This document shows positions 38,726 through 47,341 of a stretch of 64,000 nt of DNA, piece by piece. The notes under the pieces are model-generated. The model searched no databases. It was not told the origin of the DNA and was given only the letters and a program-made list of their open reading frames with translations. The DNA is from WHSW01 sp963729075 (GTDB taxonomy: Bacteria; Actinomycetota; Thermoleophilia; Solirubrobacterales; 70-9): positions 186,001 through 250,000 of the forward strand of contig CAVSMU010000007.1 of the NCBI GenBank assembly GCA_963729075.1. Direction: 5' to 3'. The translations under genes and the position numbers were made by a program. Each line of letters opens with the position of its first letter. Positions within the stretch are counted from its first letter, which is position 1.

Positions 38726-39442
38726 CTAGTCGGCCGCCCCGCGGCGGCGGCTGACCAGCATCCGCCCGGCGAGCTCCGCGCCGATCGCGTGCGCCCGCCC
38801 GTCGACGACGATCATCAACGCGCCCCCGAACGGCTCCGCCTCGCGAACCGAGACCTCCGCGCCCGGCCGAATGCCGCGCCGATCGAGATAACGCAGCATC
38901 TCCGGGTCGGAGTCGGACACGCGCGTGAAAATGCCGGTCTCGCCCGGACCAAGCCGGCTCAGGGCAACGGCGCCGTCCTCGGCGAGCCCGAGCGCGCGGT
39001 CTGGGATCGGGTCGCCGTGAGGGTCGCGGCTCGGATCGCCCAGCGCGGCCGCGATCCGCTCCTCGAGGTCCTCGGAGATGTAGTGCTCGAGGACCTCGGC
39101 CTCGTCGTGGACCTTGTCCCAGGGCATCCCGAGCGCGTCGGCCAGATAGGACTCGAGCAGCCGGTGATGGCGGATCACCTCCAGGGCGACCTGCTCGCCC
39201 GCGGGGCTCAGCGCAACGCCGTGGTAGGGCTCGTGCTTGACCAGGCCCGCCTCGGCCATCCGCTTGAGCATCGCCGTAACGGTCCCCGGCGAGACCCCGA
39301 GCCGCTCTGCGAGCGCGGAGGTGCCGACCGGGCCGCCGGCTCGCCGGGCGAGCGCGTAGATCGCCTTCGCGTAGTCCTCGATCGCCTCGGTGTCGGCGAC
39401 CCCGCGATCGCCCCGGATGTGCGGATGCGGGCGGGTGGCCAT
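38726..39442 (-). CDS. DtxR/MntR-family metal-dependent repressor
   Basis: The 238-residue protein binds DNA when loaded with Fe or Mn. The N-terminal winged helix is clear (TEAIEDYAKAIYALARRAGG, then LAERLGVSPGTVTAMLKRM), followed by the dimerisation and metal domain with RHHRLLESYLADALGM, DEAEVLEHYISEDLEERI and GDP-type ligands, and a C-terminal SH3-like/FeoA part (GETGIFTRVSDSDPEMLRYL). ATG 39442 overlaps the ZIP-gene stop (TGATG), so the repressor is the last gene of a multicopper oxidase-ZIP-repressor operon and probably controls it. Confidence 0.9.
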   Translation of the reverse strand: MATRPHPHIRGDRGVADTEAIEDYAKAIYALARRAGGPVGTSALAERLGVSPGTVTAMLKRMAEAGLVKHEPYHGVALSPAGEQVALEVIRHHRLLESYLADALGMPWDKVHDEAEVLEHYISEDLEERIAAALGDPSRDPHGDPIPDRALGLAEDGAVALSRLGPGETGIFTRVSDSDPEMLRYLDRRGIRPGAEVSVREAEPFGGALMIVVDGRAHAIGAELAGRMLVSRRRGAAD

Positions 39443-40653
39443 CAGACGGTGACCAGGAGCCCGGTCAGGTATAGGGCGAGAGCGCCCGCGGCGATCGCGA
39501 CCGCGTTCGCCGCGTCGAGCATCCGGCCGGCGGAGTCGCGCATCGCGGGCGCGATCTGGACGATCACCTGGACGATCGCGCCGACCCCCACTCCGAGCAG
39601 GAACGCCGACAGCTCGGCATTGTCGATCGACGCGCCGAGCAGCGCCCCGAGGATCGCGGGCGCGCCCGCGATCAGGCCGAGGCCCAGTAGCCGCGGCGGC
39701 GTGGCGCGCTCGCGGATCAACGGCGCGACGATCGCGATCCCCTCGGTGGTGTTGTGGATCGCGAAGCCGACGACCAGGAAGGCGCCCAGGGCGAGCTCGC
39801 CGACGGCGTACGCCGAGCCGATCGCGAGACCCTCGCCGAGGTTGTGGAGGCCGATTCCGATGGCGACCATGAGCGCGAGCTGGAATCCGCGCGACCCGGC
39901 GGCCGCCGCGCGCTCGCGGCGTCCCTCCAGGTAGCGGTCGAGGCCGGTGAGCGCGAGGAACGCGAGTCCGGCCCCCAAGAAGACGAGTTCGGCGCCGCCG
40001 AAGGCCCCGCCCGACGCGCTCGCGAGGTCCAGCCCCTCGAGGGCGCCGTCCACGGCGAGGAAGCCCAGCAGGCCGACGGTGAGCGCGAGCAAGACCCGCA
40101 CCCAGCGGCTGCTGAACCGGCGCATCGCCGGCAACAGCAGCATCCCCAGCACCACCGGGATGATCCCGACGTAGGTGCCGAGGAGCGCCATCAGCCCGAA
40201 GAAGTCGCCGTCGGCGGCCGGAGTCTCGACGGCGGCGGGGATCTCGTGCTCGATCACCACTCCGGTCGAGGTCACCAGCGAAACGATGTACGGCTGACCG
40301 TCCTGCCAGGGGTATGCCAGCGTGATCGTCTCGGAACCCAGCCGGCCGATTCGCGTCGCGTCGGCCTGGAAGTCGACAAACGCGTCGTTCACGAACGCCT
40401 GGGAGATCTCGACCGGGTCGGGGCCCGTGTTGCGAAGGCTGAGCTCGATCCGGTTCGGCTCGAGCACGGTGCGCTCGACGGCCAGCTCCTCGACCGGCGG
40501 CCCGGTCCGCTCGGGCAGCGCGTCCCCGCCGGCGAGCGCCAACGCCACCAGGGCCGCGGCGATCAGCGCCAGCGCACCGGCGGCGAGCGCCCACCCGGGC
40601 AGGCGGCCCAGTGCGCCGCCGACGCCGCTCGCTGTCTCGGTCCTCGCCTCCAT
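39442..40653 (-). CDS. ZIP-family metal transporter with an extra N-terminal domain
   Basis: The 403-residue membrane protein has the ZIP helices 4 and 5 with metal-binding HNLGEGLAIG (near 268) and HNTTEGIAIVAP (near 300). About 155 residues precede the transporter: one anchor helix (20-42) and an extracellular beta domain (VERTVLEPNRIELSLRNTGP), resembling a periplasmic binding or interaction module rather than the usual short start. ZIP proteins import or export Zn, Fe or Mn. Four bases separate it from the multicopper oxidase upstream, and it overlaps the DtxR-type repressor downstream. Confidence 0.85.
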   Translation of the reverse strand: MEARTETASGVGGALGRLPGWALAAGALALIAAALVALALAGGDALPERTGPPVEELAVERTVLEPNRIELSLRNTGPDPVEISQAFVNDAFVDFQADATRIGRLGSETITLAYPWQDGQPYIVSLVTSTGVVIEHEIPAAVETPAADGDFFGLMALLGTYVGIIPVVLGMLLLPAMRRFSSRWVRVLLALTVGLLGFLAVDGALEGLDLASASGGAFGGAELVFLGAGLAFLALTGLDRYLEGRRERAAAAGSRGFQLALMVAIGIGLHNLGEGLAIGSAYAVGELALGAFLVVGFAIHNTTEGIAIVAPLIRERATPPRLLGLGLIAGAPAILGALLGASIDNAELSAFLLGVGVGAIVQVIVQIAPAMRDSAGRMLDAANAVAIAAGALALYLTGLLVTV

Positions 40654-40657
40654 CCGG

Positions 40658-41770
40658 TCAGCCGACCTCGAAGAAGCCCATCCAGCCGAGCTCGGCGAAC
40701 TCGGTCTTGTGGGCGTGGAACATGAACGCGCCCGCGTTCGGGAAGTGCAACTCGCAGATCCCCCGCTGGGCCTGTCCCTGGACCACGGTGTCGGTGAACT
40801 CGGTCGGCTCCAGCGACGTCCCGGTCGGGTAGTAGTGGAAGAAGTTCCCGTGGATGTGGAACGAGTTGATCGGGTCGTACTCGAGCACGTTGACGAGGTA
40901 GATCCGCACCAGCTCGCCGCGATCCACGTGGATCGGCTCGTTCATGTAGTGGAACGGGATCCCGTTGACGGCGTAGAACTGGTTGCCCTCGGCGTCGAAG
41001 GTCGTGTTGTAGCCGTGCTGGACCATGACCATCTCGTCCGCGTCGGGCCGGCCCTGCTTCGGGTCGACGATGAACGTCCCGTACATACCGCGCGCAATGT
41101 GCTCGGCGAGCGGGGCCACGTGGCAGTGGTAGAGATGAAGCCCGAACGGCTCGGCGTCGAACTCATAGACCGTCGACTTGCCGGGCTCGATGATCCCGGC
41201 GCCGACGCCGGGGATCCCGTCCATCGCCGCCGGGTGAAGACCGTGGAAGTGCATCGTGTGCGGATGCTCCGAGCCGTTGGTGAACCGGATGCGGAGTCGA
41301 TCGCCCTCGCGACAGCGAAGCGTCGGACCCGGGACGCGCCCGTTGTACGTCCACGCCGGGAAGCTGACCCCTGGGGCAACTTCGATTTCCTTGTCGGCGC
41401 CGACGATGTCCCACTCGCGGAGCAGCCGGCCGCTCGCCAGCCGCCGGGTGCGGCCGTAGTCGAAGTCGCGCAGGATCTCGGTCGGGTTGAAGCCGTTCGC
41501 GCGGTGATCGACGGTCTCGCCGCCGCGGAACGTCGGCCCCGCGGTGCCCATGCCGTTGGCGTGGGTCGGGATGCCCGCGTGCGCCGCGTGCCCGCTCGCG
41601 GGCGCGTCAGCAGCCCGCGCCGGTGTCGGGTGCTCGCCGCCGCCGAGCGCCTCGTGCAGGCCCTGATGCGGGATCGTCTCGTGCAGGAGGGCGAGGGTCG
41701 GCGCCGCGACGACGCCGCCCGCGAGCAGCTTTCGCCGGCTGAAGCCCTTGCCGTTGTTTCGGTCGCTCAC
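40658..41770 (-). CDS. Two-domain multicopper oxidase, Tat-exported
   Basis: The 370-residue protein begins with a twin-arginine type signal (GFSRRKLLAGGVVAAPTL). Copper motifs are PHTMHFHGLHP, LHLYHCHVAPLAEHI, NSFHIHGNFFH and FMFHAHKTEF, in the order of two-domain multicopper oxidases. It oxidises a metal or small molecule with oxygen in the envelope. First gene of the operon with the ZIP transporter and DtxR-type regulator, which favours Fe(II) or Mn(II) oxidation linked to uptake. GTG start; AAATCT-type box 6 nt upstream, and the divergent ygfZ starts 57 bases away. Confidence 0.9.
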   Translation of the reverse strand: MSDRNNGKGFSRRKLLAGGVVAAPTLALLHETIPHQGLHEALGGGEHPTPARAADAPASGHAAHAGIPTHANGMGTAGPTFRGGETVDHRANGFNPTEILRDFDYGRTRRLASGRLLREWDIVGADKEIEVAPGVSFPAWTYNGRVPGPTLRCREGDRLRIRFTNGSEHPHTMHFHGLHPAAMDGIPGVGAGIIEPGKSTVYEFDAEPFGLHLYHCHVAPLAEHIARGMYGTFIVDPKQGRPDADEMVMVQHGYNTTFDAEGNQFYAVNGIPFHYMNEPIHVDRGELVRIYLVNVLEYDPINSFHIHGNFFHYYPTGTSLEPTEFTDTVVQGQAQRGICELHFPNAGAFMFHAHKTEFAELGWMGFFEVG

Positions 41771-41827
41771 AACCGAGATTTTGACAAATCAAAAACCCCA
41801 CCGCAAGCGCCTGTCAGAATCGGGCCG

Positions 41828-42775
41828 ATGGAGACCGCGACGTCGATCGAGCTCGACGGGCAGTATCGGGCGCTGCGCGAGAGCGCCGGCGTGCTGAGGC
41901 GCACCGAGCGGCGCGTGCTCGACGTTGGCGGCACCGAGGCAGCCGAGTATCTCCAGGGCCAACTGACCAACGACGTCGAGGCGCTCGCCGACGGCGAGGG
42001 CTGCTACTCGGCGCTGCTCGACCGCAAGGGCCGCATGCAGGGCGATATGCGGGTCCTGCGGCTCGCCGACGGGTTCGGGATCGGCACCGAGGAGATCGCC
42101 GCACCCGCCGTCATGCGCCACCTCGAGATGTACAAGATCGGCCGCGATGTCTCGCTCACCGACCGCAGCTCCGAGCTCGCGGTGATCTCGGTGATCGGGC
42201 CGGGCGCGGCGGAGATCGTGCTCGCCGGGCCGGCCGGCTCCGAGCACAGCCACCGCGAGGTGCGGCTCGGCGAGCTCCGGGCACGCGCGGTCGCCACCGA
42301 CCTCGGCGTCGACCTGGTCGTTGAGGCGGCGAAGGAGTCGGCTGCGCTCGCCGCGCTGGAGGCCGCCGGCGCCGAGCCGGTGAGCGAGGAGGCGGCGGAG
42401 ATCGTTCGCGTCGAGAGCGGGCGCCCGCGATTCGGTCGCGAGATGACCACCGCGACGATCCCCGAGGAGGCCGGGATCAACGAGCGCGCGGTCAGTTTCA
42501 CCAAGGGCTGCTACATCGGTCAGGAGACCGTCGCCAGGCTGCACTACAAGGGCAAGCCCAACCGCAGCCTTCGCGGGCTGCGGCTCTCGGCCCCGGTCGC
42601 CGCCGGCGACCCTATCCGCCTGGGCGAGCGCGAGCTGGGCCAGGTGGGTACGGCGGTCCTCTCCCCCGCTCGCGGCCCGATCGCGCTCGCGATCGTCCGC
42701 CGAGAGGCCGAGCCGGGAGCAACCGTCGCGGTCGGCGACGGGGCCGACGCCGAGGTCGTCGACCTGCCGTTCTGA
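41828..42775 (+). CDS. ygfZ: YgfZ/GcvT-like folate-binding protein
   Basis: The 315-residue protein is the tetrahydrofolate-binding repair factor for Fe-S enzymes. The KGCYIGQE motif (near residue 227) with its invariant Cys is diagnostic. DVGGTEAAEYLQGQLTNDVE and SALLDRKGRMQGDMRVL form the N-terminal folate domain, and RSLRGLRLSAPVAAGDP the C-terminal barrel. ATG 41828 was chosen because CAGAAT lies 7 nt upstream; the open frame extends far further antisense to the oxidase. Radical-SAM Fo synthase and other Fe-S enzymes in the window may depend on it (inference). Confidence 0.93.
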   Translation: METATSIELDGQYRALRESAGVLRRTERRVLDVGGTEAAEYLQGQLTNDVEALADGEGCYSALLDRKGRMQGDMRVLRLADGFGIGTEEIAAPAVMRHLEMYKIGRDVSLTDRSSELAVISVIGPGAAEIVLAGPAGSEHSHREVRLGELRARAVATDLGVDLVVEAAKESAALAALEAAGAEPVSEEAAEIVRVESGRPRFGREMTTATIPEEAGINERAVSFTKGCYIGQETVARLHYKGKPNRSLRGLRLSAPVAAGDPIRLGERELGQVGTAVLSPARGPIALAIVRREAEPGATVAVGDGADAEVVDLPF

Positions 42776-42811
42776 GGCGACGAACCAGCGCTCGGGCGCC
42801 AGGGCTTCGGT

Positions 42812-42817
42812 TAGTGT
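42812..42817 (+). promoter_or_regulatory. Leaderless -10 box (TAGTGT)
   Basis: TAGTGT ends 9 nt before ATG 42827. Confidence 0.5.
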
Positions 42818-42826
42818 TGCCCGCGA

Positions 42827-43243
42827 ATGAGCGTCGGGAGCAGGCTCATCTTGCCGGTCGCCGCGGTCGCGGCCGCGTTCGCGATCTCGGCCTGCGGCGA
42901 GGACGATTTCGAGAACAATCCCCGCCCGCCGTCGCCGATCGAGCTCACCGCGCTGATCAACGACAGCAAGGTCAAGGTCAGCCCGAGCACCGCCGCGGCA
43001 GTCGGCGCCGGGCTGGCGACCTTCACGATCTCGAACCAGTCGACCGAGCCGGCGGCGCTGGTTCTCGAGGGCCCGACCGATGAGGCGAGCGACGAGATCC
43101 TGCCGGGCGGCACGGGCAGCATGAAGGTCGCGCTCGAGGAGGGCGACTACGTGGTCTCGACCGGGGTCTCGGACCCGCGCGAGAGCTCGCTCGAGGTCGG
43201 GCCCGAGCGGAAGAGCTCCCAGAACGAGCTGCTGCTGCCCTAG
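42827..43243 (+). CDS. Small lipoprotein of unknown function (138 aa)
   Basis: A lipoprotein signal (LPVAAVAAAFAISAC, Cys near 23) anchors the protein outside the membrane. The mature part is a single beta-sandwich-like domain: TFTISNQSTEPAALVLEGP, LPGGTGSMKVALEEGDYVVS and a short tail. It resembles small Ig-like or cupredoxin-like sandwich proteins without metal ligands. No partner gene. Its TAG stop overlaps the TAG of the convergent coiled-coil gene (43240-43243). Confidence 0.7.
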   Translation: MSVGSRLILPVAAVAAAFAISACGEDDFENNPRPPSPIELTALINDSKVKVSPSTAAAVGAGLATFTISNQSTEPAALVLEGPTDEASDEILPGGTGSMKVALEEGDYVVSTGVSDPRESSLEVGPERKSSQNELLLP

Positions 43244-44565
43244 TCCGTGTCCCCCGGGCCGGCCTCGGCGGCCGCGTCGGCCACGAGCGCCTCGATCTGC
43301 GCGAGCTCGGCTTCGACGTCGGAGACAATCGCCTCGATCCCCTCGCGCGCCTTGGCGGAGCTCTTGTCGACGTTGGTCAGCGCCAGGCGTACGCTCTGCG
43401 CTCGGCTCAGGGCAGACCGCGCCGCCTCGGCCGCGTCGCGAACGCCGGCTGCGTCGACCTCGAGCGCTCGGTCACGCGCCATCAGCACTCGCAGCCGGGC
43501 GTAGCGATAGGCGAGCTCGAGCGCCATCTCATCCGGCAGCTCGGGGTCGACCGCAACGATCAGCTTGTTGCCCTCGTACTCGAGCAGCTGCTCGCGCTTG
43601 GCGGGAATGCTCTCCTCGCCGGCGACCACAAGGACTGCGAAGTCGGCCTGGCGCTCAGCCATCGCTGCGTTCAGCTCGTTCCACGCGGCGTTGCGCGAGA
43701 GCTGGTCGTCCTTGTCCTCGAACACGATCTTGCCCAGGCAGGCACCGTCGGCGGCGCCGACCTCGACGACGGTGTCGCCCTTCTTCGAGCCGCCCTCGCC
43801 GCGCTCGTCGCCGACGTGTAGCGCGCAGTCGCCGCGCGCGACAGCGATCCGCTCGATCGCGGCATGGACGCGATCCTCGAACGTGCGCCCCTTGGCGGTT
43901 CCACGCTGGGCCTCCTCGGCGACGCGCTGGTCGGCGTCCTCGCGCTCGAGCAGCCGGGCGAGCTCCTTGCGCAGCTCGCCCACCTGGCCGTGCATCGCGC
44001 GGGCCTCCTCGCGATGGCTCTCGCGCAGCCGTTCGACCTCGTGGCGGTGGCGCTCCTCGGCCTCGAGCATCGCCTTGCCGAGCCGGGCCTGGATCGCGAC
44101 CAGCGGATTCGACCCGTCCTCGGCGGTGAGCGCGCCGAGCAGCGCCTCTCGGTGAGCGCGCGACTCGGCGCCTACGATCTCCTTGATCTGGGCCTGGACC
44201 GAGTCGCTGCGCTCTGCACCGAAGGTCGTGGCGATGCGCTCGGCGAGCGCCTCCGCCGCCTCCTCGAGCGTCCCCCCGAGCTTGCGGTCGAGCTCGCCGA
44301 GCCCGCTCTCGAGCTCGCGGCGGACGTAGTCGACATTGGCGGCGGTCTCCTCACTGTCCAGCACCCGGGCGCCGATCTCGACTGCATCGCGAACGGTTTC
44401 GGTCGCGGGGTGGCCGGCCTCGGCGCGCTCGCGGACGAGCCTCGCCGCGCGCCTGTCGTCGATCTCGAGCCGCTCGATCACGAGCCGGTCGTCGATCGCG
44501 CGCACGGACCCGTCGCCGCCGGGGCCTTCGTCGAACGGGAGCTGGGGTCTTTCGGACGCTTCCAT
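43240..44565 (-). CDS. Coiled-coil protein with a DUF2130-like nuclease-fold core
   Basis: The 441-residue protein has helical N-terminal regions (about 60-220), including a coiled coil rich in EERHRHEVERLRESHREEAR. A globular core follows: GRTFEDRVHAAIERIAVARG, SKKGDTVVEVG, CLGKIVFEDKDDQLSRNAAW and ADFAVLVVAGEESIPAKREQ, then a helical tail. The D...E-x-K spacing (GDTVVEVG, VFEDKD) resembles PD-(D/E)XK nucleases and DUF2130/RmuC-type proteins that act at blocked replication forks. That link is an inference. It is transcribed divergently from ccr across a palindromic operator region. Confidence 0.6.
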   Translation of the reverse strand: MEASERPQLPFDEGPGGDGSVRAIDDRLVIERLEIDDRRAARLVRERAEAGHPATETVRDAVEIGARVLDSEETAANVDYVRRELESGLGELDRKLGGTLEEAAEALAERIATTFGAERSDSVQAQIKEIVGAESRAHREALLGALTAEDGSNPLVAIQARLGKAMLEAEERHRHEVERLRESHREEARAMHGQVGELRKELARLLEREDADQRVAEEAQRGTAKGRTFEDRVHAAIERIAVARGDCALHVGDERGEGGSKKGDTVVEVGAADGACLGKIVFEDKDDQLSRNAAWNELNAAMAERQADFAVLVVAGEESIPAKREQLLEYEGNKLIVAVDPELPDEMALELAYRYARLRVLMARDRALEVDAAGVRDAAEAARSALSRAQSVRLALTNVDKSSAKAREGIEAIVSDVEAELAQIEALVADAAAEAGPGDTD

Positions 44566-44690
44566 GGGGACTCACGAAGGTAGTCGGGGCCCCGGACACA
44601 AAGCTGACGCTGCAATGACTCGCCCCTTGGCTTGGGTTCGCGACCGAGGGCGGGGCCTGCCGCGGCGAGATCGCCCGATTTCGCGTTCAC

Positions 44691-44727
44691 TGTCGTGTTA
44701 AGCACCGTATGCGTGCTTAACGCGACA
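44691..44727. promoter_or_regulatory. Large palindromic operator upstream of ccr
   Basis: Arms of 15 bp (44691-44705 and 44713-44727) are reverse complements except for one base, around a 7-bp spacer (cgtatgc). The inner gttaagcac/gtgcttaac is perfect. It lies 71 bases before the ccr GTG and 126 bases before the divergent gene. The size suits a dimeric repressor. Regulator unknown. Confidence 0.65.
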
Positions 44728-44797
44728 ATCGATTCGGTGGCGGAGTCGCCGCGCCGCTACGATGCCCGCGCTCGTAGCACCGACCTGAGGGAGAGCC

Positions 44798-46066
44798 GTG
44801 GCCGTAGACGTAGCGGAGGTTTCCAAGCTCGACGTGGAGCCGGGCGCCCTGCCCGAGACGATGGCGGCCTGGGTGATCCGCCAGGACCGCGAGGGGGAGC
44901 CCAAGGACGCCTTCCAGATCGAGCAGATCGAGGTTCCCGAGCCCGGGGCGTTCGAGGTGATCGTCCGCGTCATGGCGGCCGGCGTGAACTTCAACAACGT
45001 CTGGGCGGCGCTCGGCAAGCCGGTCTCGGTGTTCAACTACGGCGACCACCCGGAGTACGGTCATCACATCGGCGGCTCCGACGCCTCCGGGATCGTCTGG
45101 AAGGTCGGCGAGGGCGTCACCCGCTGGCAGCCCGGCGACGAGGTCGTGATCCACTGCAACCAGGCCTCATACGAGGACGTCGAGGTGCACGGACTCGACC
45201 CGATGGCCGCCCCGAGCCAGGAGATCTGGGGTTATGAGACGACCTGGGGCTCGTTCGCCCAGTTCACCAAGGTGCAGGCGCAGCAGCTGCTGCCGAAGCC
45301 CCGGAACCTGTCCTGGGTCGAGTCGTCGGCCTACGGGCTCACCTACTTCACCGCCTACCGGATGCTGTTCGACCGCTGCAAGGTGCAGGCCGGCCACAAC
45401 GTGCTGATCTGGGGCGCGGCCGGCGGGCTGGGCGTGTTCGCGACCCAGCTCTGCAAGGCCGCCGGGGCGAACGCCGTCGGCGTCGTCTCCTCCGACGAGA
45501 AGGGCGAGCTGGTCAAGCAGCTGGGCGCCGTGGACTACGTGAACCGCAGCGAGTTCGGCGAGATGATGCGGACCACCGACAACCATCCGTTCGTCGATCG
45601 CGACGCCGAGAAGGAGCGCTTCAAGGCGTCGCGCGGCTTCGCCAAGCGCGTCAAGGAGATCCTCGGGGACGCGCCCGACATCGTCTTCGAGCACGTCGGG
45701 CAGGCAACCTTCCCGACCTCCGTGTTCACGGTGAAGCCGTTCGGCAAGGTCGTGATCTGCGGCGCCACCTCGGGCTACACGCTCGACTTCGACGTGCGCT
45801 ACCTATGGATGAAGCAGAAGGAGATCCTCGGCTCGCACTTCGCGAACGCCTATGAGTGCATGCGGGCGAACCAGCTCATGGCGGAGGGCAAGGTCCGGCC
45901 CGTCCTCTCGCAGGTGATGGACTTCGACGGCGTCCCGGAGGCCCACCAGATGCTCCACGAGAACCGGCACTCGGGGAAGATCTCGATTCGCGTCGGGGCC
46001 ACCGACGACTCCCAGGGCAAGCACGAGGAGGGCGCGGGCGCGATCTGGGCCGAGGTCGGCGCCTAG
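44798..46066 (+). CDS. ccr: Crotonyl-CoA carboxylase/reductase
   Basis: The NADPH-dependent enzyme reductively carboxylates crotonyl-CoA to ethylmalonyl-CoA, the defining step of the ethylmalonyl-CoA pathway. Subfamily-specific stretches are VKVSVFNYGDHPEYG-type (here VSVFNYGDHPEYGHHIGGSD), EVHGLDPMAAPSQEIWGYET with the CO2-site residues, YGLTYFTAYRMLFDRC and the NADPH loop WGAAGGLGVFATQLC. The 422 residues match. GTG start with GGGAG 6 nt upstream, so this gene has a leader, and the palindrome 44691-44727 upstream suggests dedicated control. The partner mutase is at 49891. Confidence 0.94.
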   Translation: MAVDVAEVSKLDVEPGALPETMAAWVIRQDREGEPKDAFQIEQIEVPEPGAFEVIVRVMAAGVNFNNVWAALGKPVSVFNYGDHPEYGHHIGGSDASGIVWKVGEGVTRWQPGDEVVIHCNQASYEDVEVHGLDPMAAPSQEIWGYETTWGSFAQFTKVQAQQLLPKPRNLSWVESSAYGLTYFTAYRMLFDRCKVQAGHNVLIWGAAGGLGVFATQLCKAAGANAVGVVSSDEKGELVKQLGAVDYVNRSEFGEMMRTTDNHPFVDRDAEKERFKASRGFAKRVKEILGDAPDIVFEHVGQATFPTSVFTVKPFGKVVICGATSGYTLDFDVRYLWMKQKEILGSHFANAYECMRANQLMAEGKVRPVLSQVMDFDGVPEAHQMLHENRHSGKISIRVGATDDSQGKHEEGAGAIWAEVGA

Positions 46067-46074
46067 CCAGGGAA

Positions 46075-46080
46075 TAGGCT
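46075..46080 (+). promoter_or_regulatory. Leaderless -10 box (TAGGCT)
   Basis: TAGGCT ends 8 nt before ATG 46089. Confidence 0.5.
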
Positions 46081-46088
46081 TCGCGGCG

Positions 46089-46406
46089 ATGGAGGTCCAC
46101 TACATCGAATGGCACATCGTCCCGTTCCGCCGCGACCGCTTCCTCGAGATCTGGCGCCCGGCCCTCGACCGCGCGCTCGCGTTCGGCGCCAAGGGCGCCT
46201 TCCTCAGCCGCAACGAGGACGACACCCTGCACATCCGCCAGGTGACGATGTGGGAGGACCGCGCCGATCACGAGCGCTGGTGGTTCTCCGACGAGCTCTC
46301 GGCCCTGCGCGAGGAGGCGCTCGCCTATTACCACAAGCCGATCGACGCGCACTGGCACGCGCGGATCGCTGACGCCGCCGTACAGGCGTCCAACGGCCAG
46401 ACCTAG
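46089..46406 (+). CDS. Small dimeric-barrel-like protein (105 aa)
   Basis: The protein starts EVHYIEWHIVPFRRDRFLEI and contains ALAFGAKGAFLSRNEDDTLH, VTMWEDRADHERWWFSDEL and a His/Trp-rich end (YHKPIDAHWHAR). This is the pattern of antibiotic-biosynthesis-monooxygenase-like barrels, which bind small ligands or degrade them; no function is assigned. TAGGCT lies 8 nt before the ATG, so it has its own promoter although it follows ccr by 22 bases. Its stop overlaps that of the convergent LysR gene by 4 bases. Confidence 0.6.
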   Translation: MEVHYIEWHIVPFRRDRFLEIWRPALDRALAFGAKGAFLSRNEDDTLHIRQVTMWEDRADHERWWFSDELSALREEALAYYHKPIDAHWHARIADAAVQASNGQT

Positions 46407-47341
46407 GCGACGAGGCGGAGCCGCTCGCGGCTGCGCAGCGCGAACGCCTCGCCGACCTCGACCAGGATCGAGACCATCTCCTCGGCGGCCGGGGGCCGCG
46501 CGCCCTCGGCGCGGGTCACGGCCCAGACCCGGCGCTCGGGCGCGGGCGGATCGGTCGCGCGGACGACGAGATCGTCGCGCAGCGTCGGCAGGGCCAGGTC
46601 GGGTAGCAGGGTGAAGCCGAGGCCGGCCGAGATGAAGCCCTGCATCACGCCGTAGTCGTCGCTCCAGAATCCGACCTTCGGCTCGAAGCCCGCATCGCGA
46701 CAGGCCCGGATGACCACCTCGCCGCACGAGCTCGCGCCCGACCCGCAGAGCCATTCCTCGTCGGACAGCTCGGCCAGTGCGACGACCTGGCGCTCGGCGA
46801 GCTTGTGCCCACTCGGCAACGCCAGGTGCATCGACTCGGTCAGAACCAGGGTCCGCTCGAGGTCGCGCTCCTCGGACTCGGGGACCGACGGGTAATCGAA
46901 CGACAGGGCGAGATCCAGCTCGCCGCCCCGCAGGCGGGGCAGCGACTCCTCGGGCTCGGCGTCCGCGATGCTCAGCCGAACCTTCGGGTGGCGCTCGTGA
47001 AAGATCGAGACGGCCTCCGTGAGCAGGGTCGCGCTCGCGGACGGGAAGCTGGCCAGCCGGAGCTCGCCGCCCTCGAGCCCGGCGATCGACGCGAGCTCGC
47101 GCTCGGCCTCCTCGAGGCGCGCGATCGCGGCGTCGGCGTGCGAGACGAGGACGCGGCCGGCGTCGGTGAGCTTCGGGCCCTCGCGCGTGCGGTCGAGAAG
47201 CTTCATCCCGACCTCGCGCTCGAGCGTCGCGATCTGCTGGCTCACCGCCGACTGGGAGAGGTAGAGCTCGTCGGCCGCGGCCGAGAACGAGCCGCGCTGC
47301 GCGACCTCGCGCAGGATCCGCAGGCGCTTCACATCGAGCAT
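46403..47341 (-). CDS. LysR-family transcriptional regulator
   Basis: The 312-residue protein has the N-terminal winged helix-turn-helix (RLRILREVAQRGSFSAAADE, then LYLSQSAVSQQIATLEREVG) and the periplasmic-binding-like effector domain beginning near 90 (GELRLASFPSASATLLTEAV). The effector is unknown. Its start ATG 47341 lies inside an inverted repeat (47340-47354, ataag..cttat) that also contains the TAAGGT -10 box, so autorepression by blocking its own start is likely. The neighbours are ccr on one side and a small divergent gene on the other; either could be a target. Confidence 0.9.
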   Translation of the reverse strand: MLDVKRLRILREVAQRGSFSAAADELYLSQSAVSQQIATLEREVGMKLLDRTREGPKLTDAGRVLVSHADAAIARLEEAERELASIAGLEGGELRLASFPSASATLLTEAVSIFHERHPKVRLSIADAEPEESLPRLRGGELDLALSFDYPSVPESEERDLERTLVLTESMHLALPSGHKLAERQVVALAELSDEEWLCGSGASSCGEVVIRACRDAGFEPKVGFWSDDYGVMQGFISAGLGFTLLPDLALPTLRDDLVVRATDPPAPERRVWAVTRAEGARPPAAEEMVSILVEVGEAFALRSRERLRLVA

